Positions 16,812 through 25,045 of a stretch of DNA of 64,000 nt are shown one piece after another. Both the position numbers and the translations under genes were made by a program. The DNA comes from Chitinophagales bacterium (GTDB lineage: Bacteria > Bacteroidota > Bacteroidia > Chitinophagales > Saprospiraceae). Numbering within the stretch: position 1 is the stretch's first letter; each line of letters opens with the position of its first letter. The notes below the pieces were generated by a model. That model did not search any database and was not told the DNA's origin. It was given only the letters and a program-made list of their open reading frames with translations. The stretch is from assembly GCA_017303875.1 (NCBI GenBank), contig JAFLBP010000019.1:1-64000 (forward strand), read 5' to 3'.

Positions 16812-16828
16812 AAAACGTCTTCAATAAA

Positions 16829-17530
16829 ATGACAATGAATAATGCTCCTGATATTTTGGTTAGTGGCGCCAACGGCAAAAACGGTGACAACGGCGACAAT
16901 ACCCCCATCGTATCGCCGGAAACCTCCAAAAACGGCGCCGACGGAAAAAAGCCCTGGTTCAGCAAATATGAACCAGCCGAAAATGGCCAGCCCGGCGTAG
17001 ATGCAAAACCCGATGGCGGCAACGGCAGCGACGGCAAGAACGGCTCAGCTGCCGGCATCCTTTGTCTGAAAGTTGTTGACCTGACCCTCAGCGCCCCACT
17101 CAGCCTTGTCAGCAAAGGGGGTAATGGCGGAAACGGTGGCAATGGTGGCAACGGCGCCAACGGCGGCAACGGCGGTAATGCCGGCCATAACAAATCCAGC
17201 TACTACAGCGGTCCCCCTGCTCAGGGTGGTAAGGGCGGCAACGGCAGCAATGGCGGAAAAGCCGGCAATGGTGGCAATGGTGGCAATGGCGGAACCGTAA
17301 CCTTGTTTTATCACAGCACCAATCTGTCGGGATTGCCCGGAACGGTAAAGTCCACAGGCGGCGATGCAGGTGGTGCCGGCAACAACGGCAGTGGCAGCTC
17401 CGGCGGCAGCGGCGGCCGAAACGACGATGGTACCGTACAACCCTACGGCCAAAATGGCAATCCTGGCAACTCGGGCACCCCGGGCAACGCTGGCATCGGT
17501 AGCAACGACAACCTCATTTCCACGTTCTAA
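16829..17530 (+). CDS. Second polyglycine (GGX) repeat protein, 233 aa
   Basis: Starts with MNNAPDILVSGANGKNGDNG and is Gly/Asn-rich almost throughout. About 88-125 and 130-155 contain GGN GGN GAN triplet runs typical of a polyglycine-II fold. A short hydrophobic beta segment (GILCLKVVDLTLSAPLSLVS, about 75-94) resembles the strand runs of the two preceding proteins. It has no signal peptide. An alternative start two codons later (MNNAPD) is possible. It ends 13 nt before the pentapeptide-repeat gene. The function is not known; it looks like a shorter relative of the 415-aa protein. Confidence 0.7.
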   Translation: MTMNNAPDILVSGANGKNGDNGDNTPIVSPETSKNGADGKKPWFSKYEPAENGQPGVDAKPDGGNGSDGKNGSAAGILCLKVVDLTLSAPLSLVSKGGNGGNGGNGGNGANGGNGGNAGHNKSSYYSGPPAQGGKGGNGSNGGKAGNGGNGGNGGTVTLFYHSTNLSGLPGTVKSTGGDAGGAGNNGSGSSGGSGGRNDDGTVQPYGQNGNPGNSGTPGNAGIGSNDNLISTF

Positions 17531-17543
17531 ATCCGGGAAAACC

Positions 17544-19850
17544 ATGGCAAATGATACCAAATCCTGGATTTTTGCAGGTAAATACAGCTTCTCCACGCCA
17601 GATGGGAAAAATAATATTGCATTAAACGGCACTACCTTACAAATTGCAGCCGGAAACCCATCCAGCCCTGAGGCTACACAGCAGTTTAATCTGTACGGCG
17701 ACCTGAACAAGGGATTTACCCTTCAGGGGCCAAACTGGCAATACGTGACCTACAACGCCGGCTATCAGTCGAGCCTGAAAAGAGGCGACGCGGCGGGCGC
17801 CGTTTTTATACTCGAAGCCGCCAGAGGAGAGTCATTTTACCTGCTGGAACTTGTCGACAATACGCCCTACTATGTTTTTGTAAACCAGCAAGGTAAACTC
17901 GATCGGATTGCCAAAGATGCCGGTACGGCACCCGAAACCGCAATATTTGTACCCAATCAAATCACTTTCGGGCTTACGCAAATTCGCCAGTCGCACACCA
18001 CCATGGCCAATCCGCTTACGGGCGTTTATCTGGCCGGTCAGGATTTGCGCAACATTGGCTTTATGGATACCGATGTTTCCTTTGCCGATTTTTCCGGAAC
18101 GATATTAGATAATTCTTCCAATTTTTCGGAGGCAACAGCCAATACAACCAATTTTGACGGGGCCGTTTTACACAACTGGATGGGCGCGGGTATTCAATTT
18201 ACCAATTGTTCTTTTGTCGGGACGAACTTTACCGGCGCCAACCTGACCACAGCCGTCATGCAATCCTGCCTGTTCAGTCTTGCCACATTCAACGGGGCCA
18301 TTTTACAACAAACCGATTTTACCAATGCGCAGTTAGTGGGCTGTACTTTTGACAACAGCAAGGTCAACGACGCTGTGTTTAAAGATGCCAACCTGAGTAA
18401 TTCCGATTTTTCAAAGGCCGTTGGCACATCTGATAACCTTGATTTACGCGGCGCCATTCTGATAGGTACCAAGCTGCCAAACGTAAATTTCACGACCAAT
18501 AAAATAGACGTCAATACCATTTTTCTGAATGCCCTGATCGACAATTGTGTATTTACCGGCATGAACCTGAGCAACATGACCTTTGCGCGGGCGAGTATGC
18601 AACAAGCCAAACTCGACAATTGCACGCTGGAAGGCACACAAATGGCCTTTGCCGACCTCAGTTTTGCCAGCATGACCGGCGCGGTTTCCATGATAGGCGC
18701 TAATTTGGCCAATGCCAACCTCCAGTCTGCACAAATGCCCGGAGCACAGTTAGGCTCTAAAAAACCGCTGTTCCAATTGCCGCTCAGCGATGCTGCGATA
18801 TTGGACCAAAGCAAGGTTCCTGCCGATTTAAGCGCCCAACTTAAACTAAGCCCCAACGCAAAAATCACCGTCATTCAGCCCGGCCAAAGGTGGTTGCTGA
18901 CAGACGGCAGTTTGGAATATCAGATCGTCAATAATGTCAGCAATCTGTTGGTCAAACCGCTGGGAGTCAGCAGTAATTCCGCTATTTTGTCAAATGCTTA
19001 TATGGTCAATGCCAACCTCAAGCAGGCGAATTTGTATGCGGTGGAAATGTCGGGCGCGCACTGGTACGGCGGCAATGCCAATGCCGAAAGCGCCGATATG
19101 GGCCTGGCCAACCTCTCCAATGCCAACCTAAATGGCATGAGCTTCAAACAGGCCTTGATGCAGGGTGCGTCTTTTGACTATGCAAGGCTGATCGGCACCA
19201 AATTCGACGGCGCACAACTCGACCCTTCAGACGGACTCAAACCCACTTCTTTTGCCTTTTCTTCGATGCAAAGCACGCAGTTTATTGAGAGCGACCTGTT
19301 TTTTGCCAACCTCACTAATGCCGCGTATTGCCTGACGACCAGCGACGGAAAGTTCGGGGTACCACTCTTCCGCATCAACGCGAACCTGCAAACAGATCTG
19401 AACAACGCCCGGGTATCAAACGACGTGCAAAATGCCTTTAGCAGTGCCGCTTACAGCCTGATTTCCGGCGCAAGTATAACCGTTGTAAACAAAGACAAAA
19501 CCTGGACCATTTACAACGTGGACAGCGACGACAATACGCAGGTTGGTTACGGCAACTTCCTGCTCGAAATGGTTTTACCCAATACGGATCATCCCAACCT
19601 GCAAGCTTATATTCAGGTTTATGGCGCGCCGCCGCTACTGATTCTGGAAAATGACGGCAGCGGCAACCTCCAACAATTGCCATTGATGTTTGGCCCCACC
19701 GCAGTGAATACTGCCACGCAGATGAATCCGGAAACTACCTGCCCATCGGGCATAAAGCTGAAGTTATTGGACAATCACCTGAGCATTACTGATCTGATGA
19801 CGGCCGCGTTACCACCCAAGCCGCCGGCTTGCAACAATTGCTGGGGATAA
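17544..19850 (+). CDS. Pentapeptide-repeat protein with trefoil-like N-terminus and two W-modules
   Basis: A 768-aa protein without a signal peptide. About 5-135 resemble a beta-trefoil or ricin-like fold (WIFAGKYSFST, FNLYGD, FTLQGPNWQYVT, SFYLLELVDNTPYYVFVNQQG). About 155-405 and 475-600 are pentapeptide repeats of the A(N/D)LXX kind (FTGANLTTA, FKDANLSNSDFSKA, LANLSNANLNGMSFKQA) that should form a right-handed quadrilateral beta-helix. Between and after them sit two copies of the cluster W-module (about 413-475 with ITVIQPGQRWLLTD, about 609-700 with ITVVNKDKTWTIYN). The tail ends PPACNNCWG. The ATG at 17544 follows the previous stop by 13 nt; an open extension of 60 codons upstream overlaps the previous gene and is discounted. 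Pentapeptide proteins include gyrase-protecting resistance factors, but nothing here shows that role. Confidence 0.75.
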   Translation: MANDTKSWIFAGKYSFSTPDGKNNIALNGTTLQIAAGNPSSPEATQQFNLYGDLNKGFTLQGPNWQYVTYNAGYQSSLKRGDAAGAVFILEAARGESFYLLELVDNTPYYVFVNQQGKLDRIAKDAGTAPETAIFVPNQITFGLTQIRQSHTTMANPLTGVYLAGQDLRNIGFMDTDVSFADFSGTILDNSSNFSEATANTTNFDGAVLHNWMGAGIQFTNCSFVGTNFTGANLTTAVMQSCLFSLATFNGAILQQTDFTNAQLVGCTFDNSKVNDAVFKDANLSNSDFSKAVGTSDNLDLRGAILIGTKLPNVNFTTNKIDVNTIFLNALIDNCVFTGMNLSNMTFARASMQQAKLDNCTLEGTQMAFADLSFASMTGAVSMIGANLANANLQSAQMPGAQLGSKKPLFQLPLSDAAILDQSKVPADLSAQLKLSPNAKITVIQPGQRWLLTDGSLEYQIVNNVSNLLVKPLGVSSNSAILSNAYMVNANLKQANLYAVEMSGAHWYGGNANAESADMGLANLSNANLNGMSFKQALMQGASFDYARLIGTKFDGAQLDPSDGLKPTSFAFSSMQSTQFIESDLFFANLTNAAYCLTTSDGKFGVPLFRINANLQTDLNNARVSNDVQNAFSSAAYSLISGASITVVNKDKTWTIYNVDSDDNTQVGYGNFLLEMVLPNTDHPNLQAYIQVYGAPPLLILENDGSGNLQQLPLMFGPTAVNTATQMNPETTCPSGIKLKLLDNHLSITDLMTAALPPKPPACNNCWG

Positions 19851-19895
19851 ATGCCCCTCATTCGTCTTTGAAATCCATCAAAATTCGGGTAAAAC

Positions 19896-22800
19896 ATGGG
19901 TCAGGAACACCATTCACCAGCATATCAACCCATCGCAGTAGTGGGCATTGGCTGCCGCTTTCCGGGCGAGGCCAACGATCCGCAGACATTCTGGGAATTG
20001 CTTTATGAAGGCCGCGATGCGATTGGAGCAGTACCTCCGGATCGCTGGAATCAGGCATATTTTTATGCCGACGATCGCGTACAGGCCGGTGCACTCATCA
20101 GCCCGCAAGGCGGTTTTTTGAAAAATATTCAGGCATTTGATGCCGGTTTTTTCGGCATTTCTCCAACAGAAGCGGCTTACATGGATCCGCAGCAACGGCT
20201 GCTGCTTCAGGTCAGCTGGGAAGCCCTGGAACAAGGCGGCATTGCTGCTGATCGCTGGGCCGGGCGTTCCGTGGGTGTGTTTACCGGATGCTTTACCGCC
20301 GACTACTGGATGATGCAGTTCCTCGACCCCTTGGAGCTGGGCGCTTACAGTGCCAGCGGCATGACCAACAACATGCTGGCCAATCGCATTTCGCATGCGT
20401 TTGATTTTCGCGGCCCATCGGTTGCGCTGGACACTGCCTGTTCAGCCTCTCTGACGGCCGTGCACCAGGCTTGTATGAGCCTGCAAAGCGGCGAGAGCGA
20501 GATGGCACTTGCAGGCGGGGTCATGCTCATGCTATTACCCGATATGCACATCGCTGAAACCAAAACCGGTTTCCTCTCCCGCGATGCCCGCTGCCAGGCT
20601 TTTTCTGCCTATGCCAACGGCTATGTGCGCAGCGAAGGCTGCGGAATCGTTGTACTCAAACGCCTTGAAGATGCGTTGGCCCAAGGCGACAATATTCAGG
20701 GCATCATTGCCGGAAGCGCCATCAATCAGGATGGCCGCACGCTGGGCATTACCCTGCCCAACGGCAGCGCACAAACCGCTGTGATGCGCCGCGCCATGCA
20801 GGTAGCCGCTTTGCAACCCGAGCAGATTTGTTTTGTCGAAGCCCACGGTACCGGCACCGCAGCCGGCGACCCGATAGAAGCAGAGGCCATCAGCCGGGCC
20901 TATCGCGCTGATAATGAAGCTGATGTGCTTTGGCTGGGCGCTTGTAAAAGTAATATCGGACACACAGAATCGGCTGCGGGCATAGCAGGGTTGATCAAAG
21001 CACTGCTATGCCTGAAACACCGCAGCCTGCCACCCAATCTGCACGCCGCACAAACCAATCCCTTTATTCCTTTTGAAACCCTGCGGCTGGCGCTGCCCCA
21101 AAGCCCTACTGCGCTGCCCTCCAAGGGGACTTTATATGCCGGCGTCAATAGTTTTGGTTTTGGCGGCTCCAATGCACATGTAATCTTGCAATCCTGGGAA
21201 GCGCCGGCTCGCACAGCCCCGACAGATGCTGCGGATGAAGCCCTGTTTTTACCCCTTTCCGCGCAATCAGAAACAGCCTTGCGGGAGCTTGCCCGCGCAC
21301 ACGCTACTGCCCTGAGTACTTGTGAAAATCCGCATCAATGGTGCGCAGCAAGCGCTACCCAACGCGCTTCCCTGCAATGCCGGAAGGTATTTTTGGCCAA
21401 CGACCTCAATACCCTCATCCGACGCCTGAACGAATTTGCCGACGGACATACGGCTATGCCCGCCTACACCCAGGCCTCACGCAAACAACTCTGGATATTC
21501 GGCGGACTTGGCCAGGTGCGTTTCAATATGAGCCGCCCACTACTGCAACAGGAAGCAGTATTCCGGACGGCCTATGAGGAATGCGACCGGATTTACCAGG
21601 AAATCGCCGGTTTTTCGGTACTGGAGCAGATGAATCAGGAACCTGGCGATACCACAATCAGCGACATCAGGCTTTCCACACCGGCCTTGTTCTTTCATCA
21701 GGCGGCACTGCTTGCCTGCTGGAAACACTGGGGCATTCAGCCTGATGCGGTACTCGGACATAGCTCGGGAGAATTTGCGGCATTTTATGCAGCCGGCATT
21801 TTTCCCTTGAAGACTTGTCTGGAAATGATATATCAGCGTGTGGTTTTATTGGAAAAATTTGCCCCTTTGGGTGGCATGATGAGCGTCAATGCCACTCAGG
21901 AAATATTGGAAACATATATTAATGCACATCCGGAGCTTGAGCTGCGAATTGGCGCCTACAACAGCCCTAATTTTAACACCATTACCGGCCATAAAGCCGC
22001 ATTGGAACAAATTGCTGCGTATTTCCGGGAAAATAAAATCATCTACAAGCTGCTTGACTCGTACTACCCGTATCACCACGAAGGGCTGCTCGCCCCGGCG
22101 ATGTTTACGGCAGCAACGATAAAGGCCACTGCACAAAAAGCCTCTATTCCCCTGTTTTCAAGCACCCTCGGCGGGCTGCTCCCGGAAAGCGGTCCGGAAC
22201 CGGATTACTGGATCCAAAACCTGTGTGCGCCTGTTCTGTTCCGGCAGACCCTTGAAATTGCACTCAAACAACAGCATTATCAGGTAATGGAAATTTCCGG
22301 ACACCTGAGCCTGCTGCCTCATGTACAGGCCTCGGCCGGTCCGCGCAAAATATTGATGCTCAACGCATTCACCGAAAAAAGCCTGCGCCCTACCCTTGCC
22401 AATTGTTACGAAGCCGGTTGGACGCCCCGCTGGGAGGCCATTTTCCTGCCTGCGCCGCGCCTACCCCTGCCTGCTTATCCCTGGAAGCAGGAGAACCACT
22501 GGCATGAGCCGGAAGTAAGCCGACTGCGGCGATTGCGGCCGTTCGACAGTCCCTTGTTGGGCTATCGTTTGGACAAAAACGGCTACACCTGGGAGCAGCT
22601 TATTGCGCCGCGTAAAATGCCCTGGCTGAGCGACCATAAAATTATGGGGGAATGTATTTTGCCCGGTGCGGTATCCATGGAAATGGCGCTGACGGCCCTC
22701 TCGCTGGCGTTTCCAGGCTCCAATGTTGCACTGGAACAAATTAAATTTGAACAGGCCCTGCGCTTTACCCCCAACGGCGCCTTCCTGCTGCGTATGGAAT

Positions 22801-25037
22801 TGTTACCCGAATTACAACAATTCCGTCTTTGGGCTTCCCGACAAATCCGACAGCCACAATTTGAGCGGCTCGTAAGCGGCAAATGGCGGTTTATGCCGCC
22901 GGGGCATACGCCGGCAACACTGCTCCCCTTTCCAGCCGACAGCAGGCCGGAGCAACACAGCGCAGCCGAGCTGTATGCCAATTTTGAAACAAAAAAATTC
23001 CAATACGGCCCCGTATTTCAGGCAATTCAATCCGTACAAGTAGCCGAAAAACAAGTACTTGCTCATATAGAACTCCCCGAAACACAGCAACTCGCTCCAT
23101 GCAGCATCCACCCCATTTTGTTGGATAATGCATTTCAGGCCGTGCTGGCGCTGCCGGGCGTCAGGCAGTTTGAACTGCCGATGGGTATTGAATCGCTGCG
23201 GTTGTACCAGGCGCCGGGCAATAAAATACTGGCACAGGTGCAGATCCGCGTGCAAAGCGACGCCGGTACCATTGCAGATATTTCATTGTTCCACCCCGAC
23301 GGACGGGTGCTCGGAAAAATCAACGGTTTTCAGACAAAAAAGATTCAAGCGGGCAACAGAAGCGATCAAGCGGTATTTCAGGCTGACAATGCAATTCTGG
23401 AGAAACACTGGATCGCACTTGCGCCACCCGCACCGGCCAGGCTGGAGGGCAGGCACTTTTTACTCCATGCAAGCGCAGCGCATAGCGACGTATTCAGCAG
23501 GATGCTCAAAGCGCAAAACGCCATTGTACATACCTTGGCAGCGCCTGTTGAAGCAGACTTTGACAACTATTGTGCAAACCTGTGCCGCCAGTTATCACAA
23601 TTGCCGGAAGACCTTGTTTTCCTGCACAGCACCCTGGCCAATAACACGGCAGAACATACATTATGGCCCATCATGGCGCTTGCACGCGCGATTGGCGCCG
23701 GAGTATTTCGCGGAAAATTACAATTGCTGACTGCCTGCGCGCAAGCCTTTGAAAATGAAACACCCGACCCCATACAGGCTGCTGCCTGGGGCATGGCGCG
23801 CGTTTTCAGACAGGAATACCCGGAATATTGGGCAGGCGCCATAGATGTTTGCAACCCTGAAAGCGATGTTGAAACCCTTGCCGATCTGCTGGGAATGGCA
23901 GCGGGTGAGGAAGAGCAGTTGCTGCTGCGCCGCAAGCAGGTATTCGCCTTGCGCTTGCGGCCGTTCAAAGCGGTAGCGACCGTTCCGGTAAAACTTGACC
24001 CTGATAGCAGCTACATCGTCACCGGCGCCTTGGGCGCTTTGGGTCGATTAGTGGCGGAGTGGCTGGTACAAAAAGGCGCCCGCAGCTTGCTGCTCACTTC
24101 TTCGCGGCCGGTTCCGGCTCAGGAAAACTGGGCTGCAATGCCCGATTATCACTGGCTGCACCAATTGCAACAACAGGGCGTTTCGATACAATTAACCCGA
24201 CTGGACCTGAGCGATGAACACGCTGTAAGCACATGGCTGGAACAACAGGAAGCCGGAGCCATCCGGGGGCTGATGTATTGCGCCGGTATCGTAGCGGATG
24301 AATTACTGGAAAACCTGACACCTGATTCTTTGAACCGGGTGCTGTATACCAAACTCGCTGGCGCCCGTGCCTTTAGTGAAGGCTTGAAAAAACACCCGGT
24401 AGAACATTTTGTCCTGTTCTCCTCTGTCGCTTCCGTGCTGCCCAACCGGGGCATGGGGAGTTATGCCGCTGCCAATGCCGCTTTGGATGCACTTGCTGCC
24501 GGGCGCAGGGCGGAAGGTCTGCCTGCTATCAGTTTGAACTGGGGCCCCTGGGCTGCCGGTATGATCAAGGCGCGACAAATGGAGGGCCTTTTTAAACAAA
24601 TGGGCATCCATGCATTTAGTCCGGAAGCAGGCATGGAAGCACTGCATACGGTCTTTTTTGCGGATGCGCCGCAATTGGTGTTACAGCAGACCAACTGGCC
24701 GCAGTATTTTCAGTTGCAACGCAATGAAAATACTGTTTTACGCATACTTTTTGAAGCCTTCGGCAAGCAGGAAACGAATGCCCGAACGGCGGATTCAAGC
24801 AACCTGGAGCAAGACCTGCGCACAGCCCTTGCCGAGCTGCTCAACTGCCCGCCCGATCAGATTGACAGTTCTGCAACGCTCGCACAGCATGGACTGGAAT
24901 CCATTGCAGCCCTGATTTTGAGCGATCTGTTGTTGGCGCGATGGCAGGTAAATATTCGTTCGGAAGACCTGCTTGGCGACATGAAAATTGAGCAATTGAT
25001 CGGAAAATTAACTTTGCAAAAACAACTGCTGGTGTAG
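19896..25037 (+). CDS. Single-module type I polyketide synthase (KS-AT-DH-KR-ACP)
   Basis: A 1713-aa modular synthase. The KS (about 10-440) has the active Cys in DTACSASL (about C181) and the two His in EAHGTGT and SNIGHTESA. The AT (about 540-830) has GHSSGEF (Ser about 622), but the usual GQG motif reads FGGLGQ and the specificity motif near the second His reads YPYHH, so the extender choice is unclear. The DH (about 890-1140) has DHKIMGECILPG and DNAFQ. The KR (about 1365-1580) has TGALGALG, FSSVAS and SYAAANAALD. The ACP near the end has GLESIAAL (Ser about 1668). No enoylreductase, methyltransferase, thioesterase or adenylation domain is present. It ends 8 nt before the convergent TonB gene. 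It is the last gene of the six-gene block; whether it works iteratively is unknown. Confidence 0.9.
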   Translation: MGQEHHSPAYQPIAVVGIGCRFPGEANDPQTFWELLYEGRDAIGAVPPDRWNQAYFYADDRVQAGALISPQGGFLKNIQAFDAGFFGISPTEAAYMDPQQRLLLQVSWEALEQGGIAADRWAGRSVGVFTGCFTADYWMMQFLDPLELGAYSASGMTNNMLANRISHAFDFRGPSVALDTACSASLTAVHQACMSLQSGESEMALAGGVMLMLLPDMHIAETKTGFLSRDARCQAFSAYANGYVRSEGCGIVVLKRLEDALAQGDNIQGIIAGSAINQDGRTLGITLPNGSAQTAVMRRAMQVAALQPEQICFVEAHGTGTAAGDPIEAEAISRAYRADNEADVLWLGACKSNIGHTESAAGIAGLIKALLCLKHRSLPPNLHAAQTNPFIPFETLRLALPQSPTALPSKGTLYAGVNSFGFGGSNAHVILQSWEAPARTAPTDAADEALFLPLSAQSETALRELARAHATALSTCENPHQWCAASATQRASLQCRKVFLANDLNTLIRRLNEFADGHTAMPAYTQASRKQLWIFGGLGQVRFNMSRPLLQQEAVFRTAYEECDRIYQEIAGFSVLEQMNQEPGDTTISDIRLSTPALFFHQAALLACWKHWGIQPDAVLGHSSGEFAAFYAAGIFPLKTCLEMIYQRVVLLEKFAPLGGMMSVNATQEILETYINAHPELELRIGAYNSPNFNTITGHKAALEQIAAYFRENKIIYKLLDSYYPYHHEGLLAPAMFTAATIKATAQKASIPLFSSTLGGLLPESGPEPDYWIQNLCAPVLFRQTLEIALKQQHYQVMEISGHLSLLPHVQASAGPRKILMLNAFTEKSLRPTLANCYEAGWTPRWEAIFLPAPRLPLPAYPWKQENHWHEPEVSRLRRLRPFDSPLLGYRLDKNGYTWEQLIAPRKMPWLSDHKIMGECILPGAVSMEMALTALSLAFPGSNVALEQIKFEQALRFTPNGAFLLRMELLPELQQFRLWASRQIRQPQFERLVSGKWRFMPPGHTPATLLPFPADSRPEQHSAAELYANFETKKFQYGPVFQAIQSVQVAEKQVLAHIELPETQQLAPCSIHPILLDNAFQAVLALPGVRQFELPMGIESLRLYQAPGNKILAQVQIRVQSDAGTIADISLFHPDGRVLGKINGFQTKKIQAGNRSDQAVFQADNAILEKHWIALAPPAPARLEGRHFLLHASAAHSDVFSRMLKAQNAIVHTLAAPVEADFDNYCANLCRQLSQLPEDLVFLHSTLANNTAEHTLWPIMALARAIGAGVFRGKLQLLTACAQAFENETPDPIQAAAWGMARVFRQEYPEYWAGAIDVCNPESDVETLADLLGMAAGEEEQLLLRRKQVFALRLRPFKAVATVPVKLDPDSSYIVTGALGALGRLVAEWLVQKGARSLLLTSSRPVPAQENWAAMPDYHWLHQLQQQGVSIQLTRLDLSDEHAVSTWLEQQEAGAIRGLMYCAGIVADELLENLTPDSLNRVLYTKLAGARAFSEGLKKHPVEHFVLFSSVASVLPNRGMGSYAAANAALDALAAGRRAEGLPAISLNWGPWAAGMIKARQMEGLFKQMGIHAFSPEAGMEALHTVFFADAPQLVLQQTNWPQYFQLQRNENTVLRILFEAFGKQETNARTADSSNLEQDLRTALAELLNCPPDQIDSSATLAQHGLESIAALILSDLLLARWQVNIRSEDLLGDMKIEQLIGKLTLQKQLLV

Positions 25038-25045
25038 TTGACAAA

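Noticed and set aside
17364..17543. N-terminal extension of the pentapeptide protein
   Set aside because: These 60 codons overlap the second polyglycine gene in another frame and show only repeat-derived Ala/Thr/Val. The ATG at 17544 sits correctly after the previous stop.
16053..17710. Several long frames opposite or out of frame with the polyglycine genes
   Set aside because: High-GC triplet repeats keep all frames open. The chosen frames have sensible globular N-termini and fit the neighbouring gene starts.
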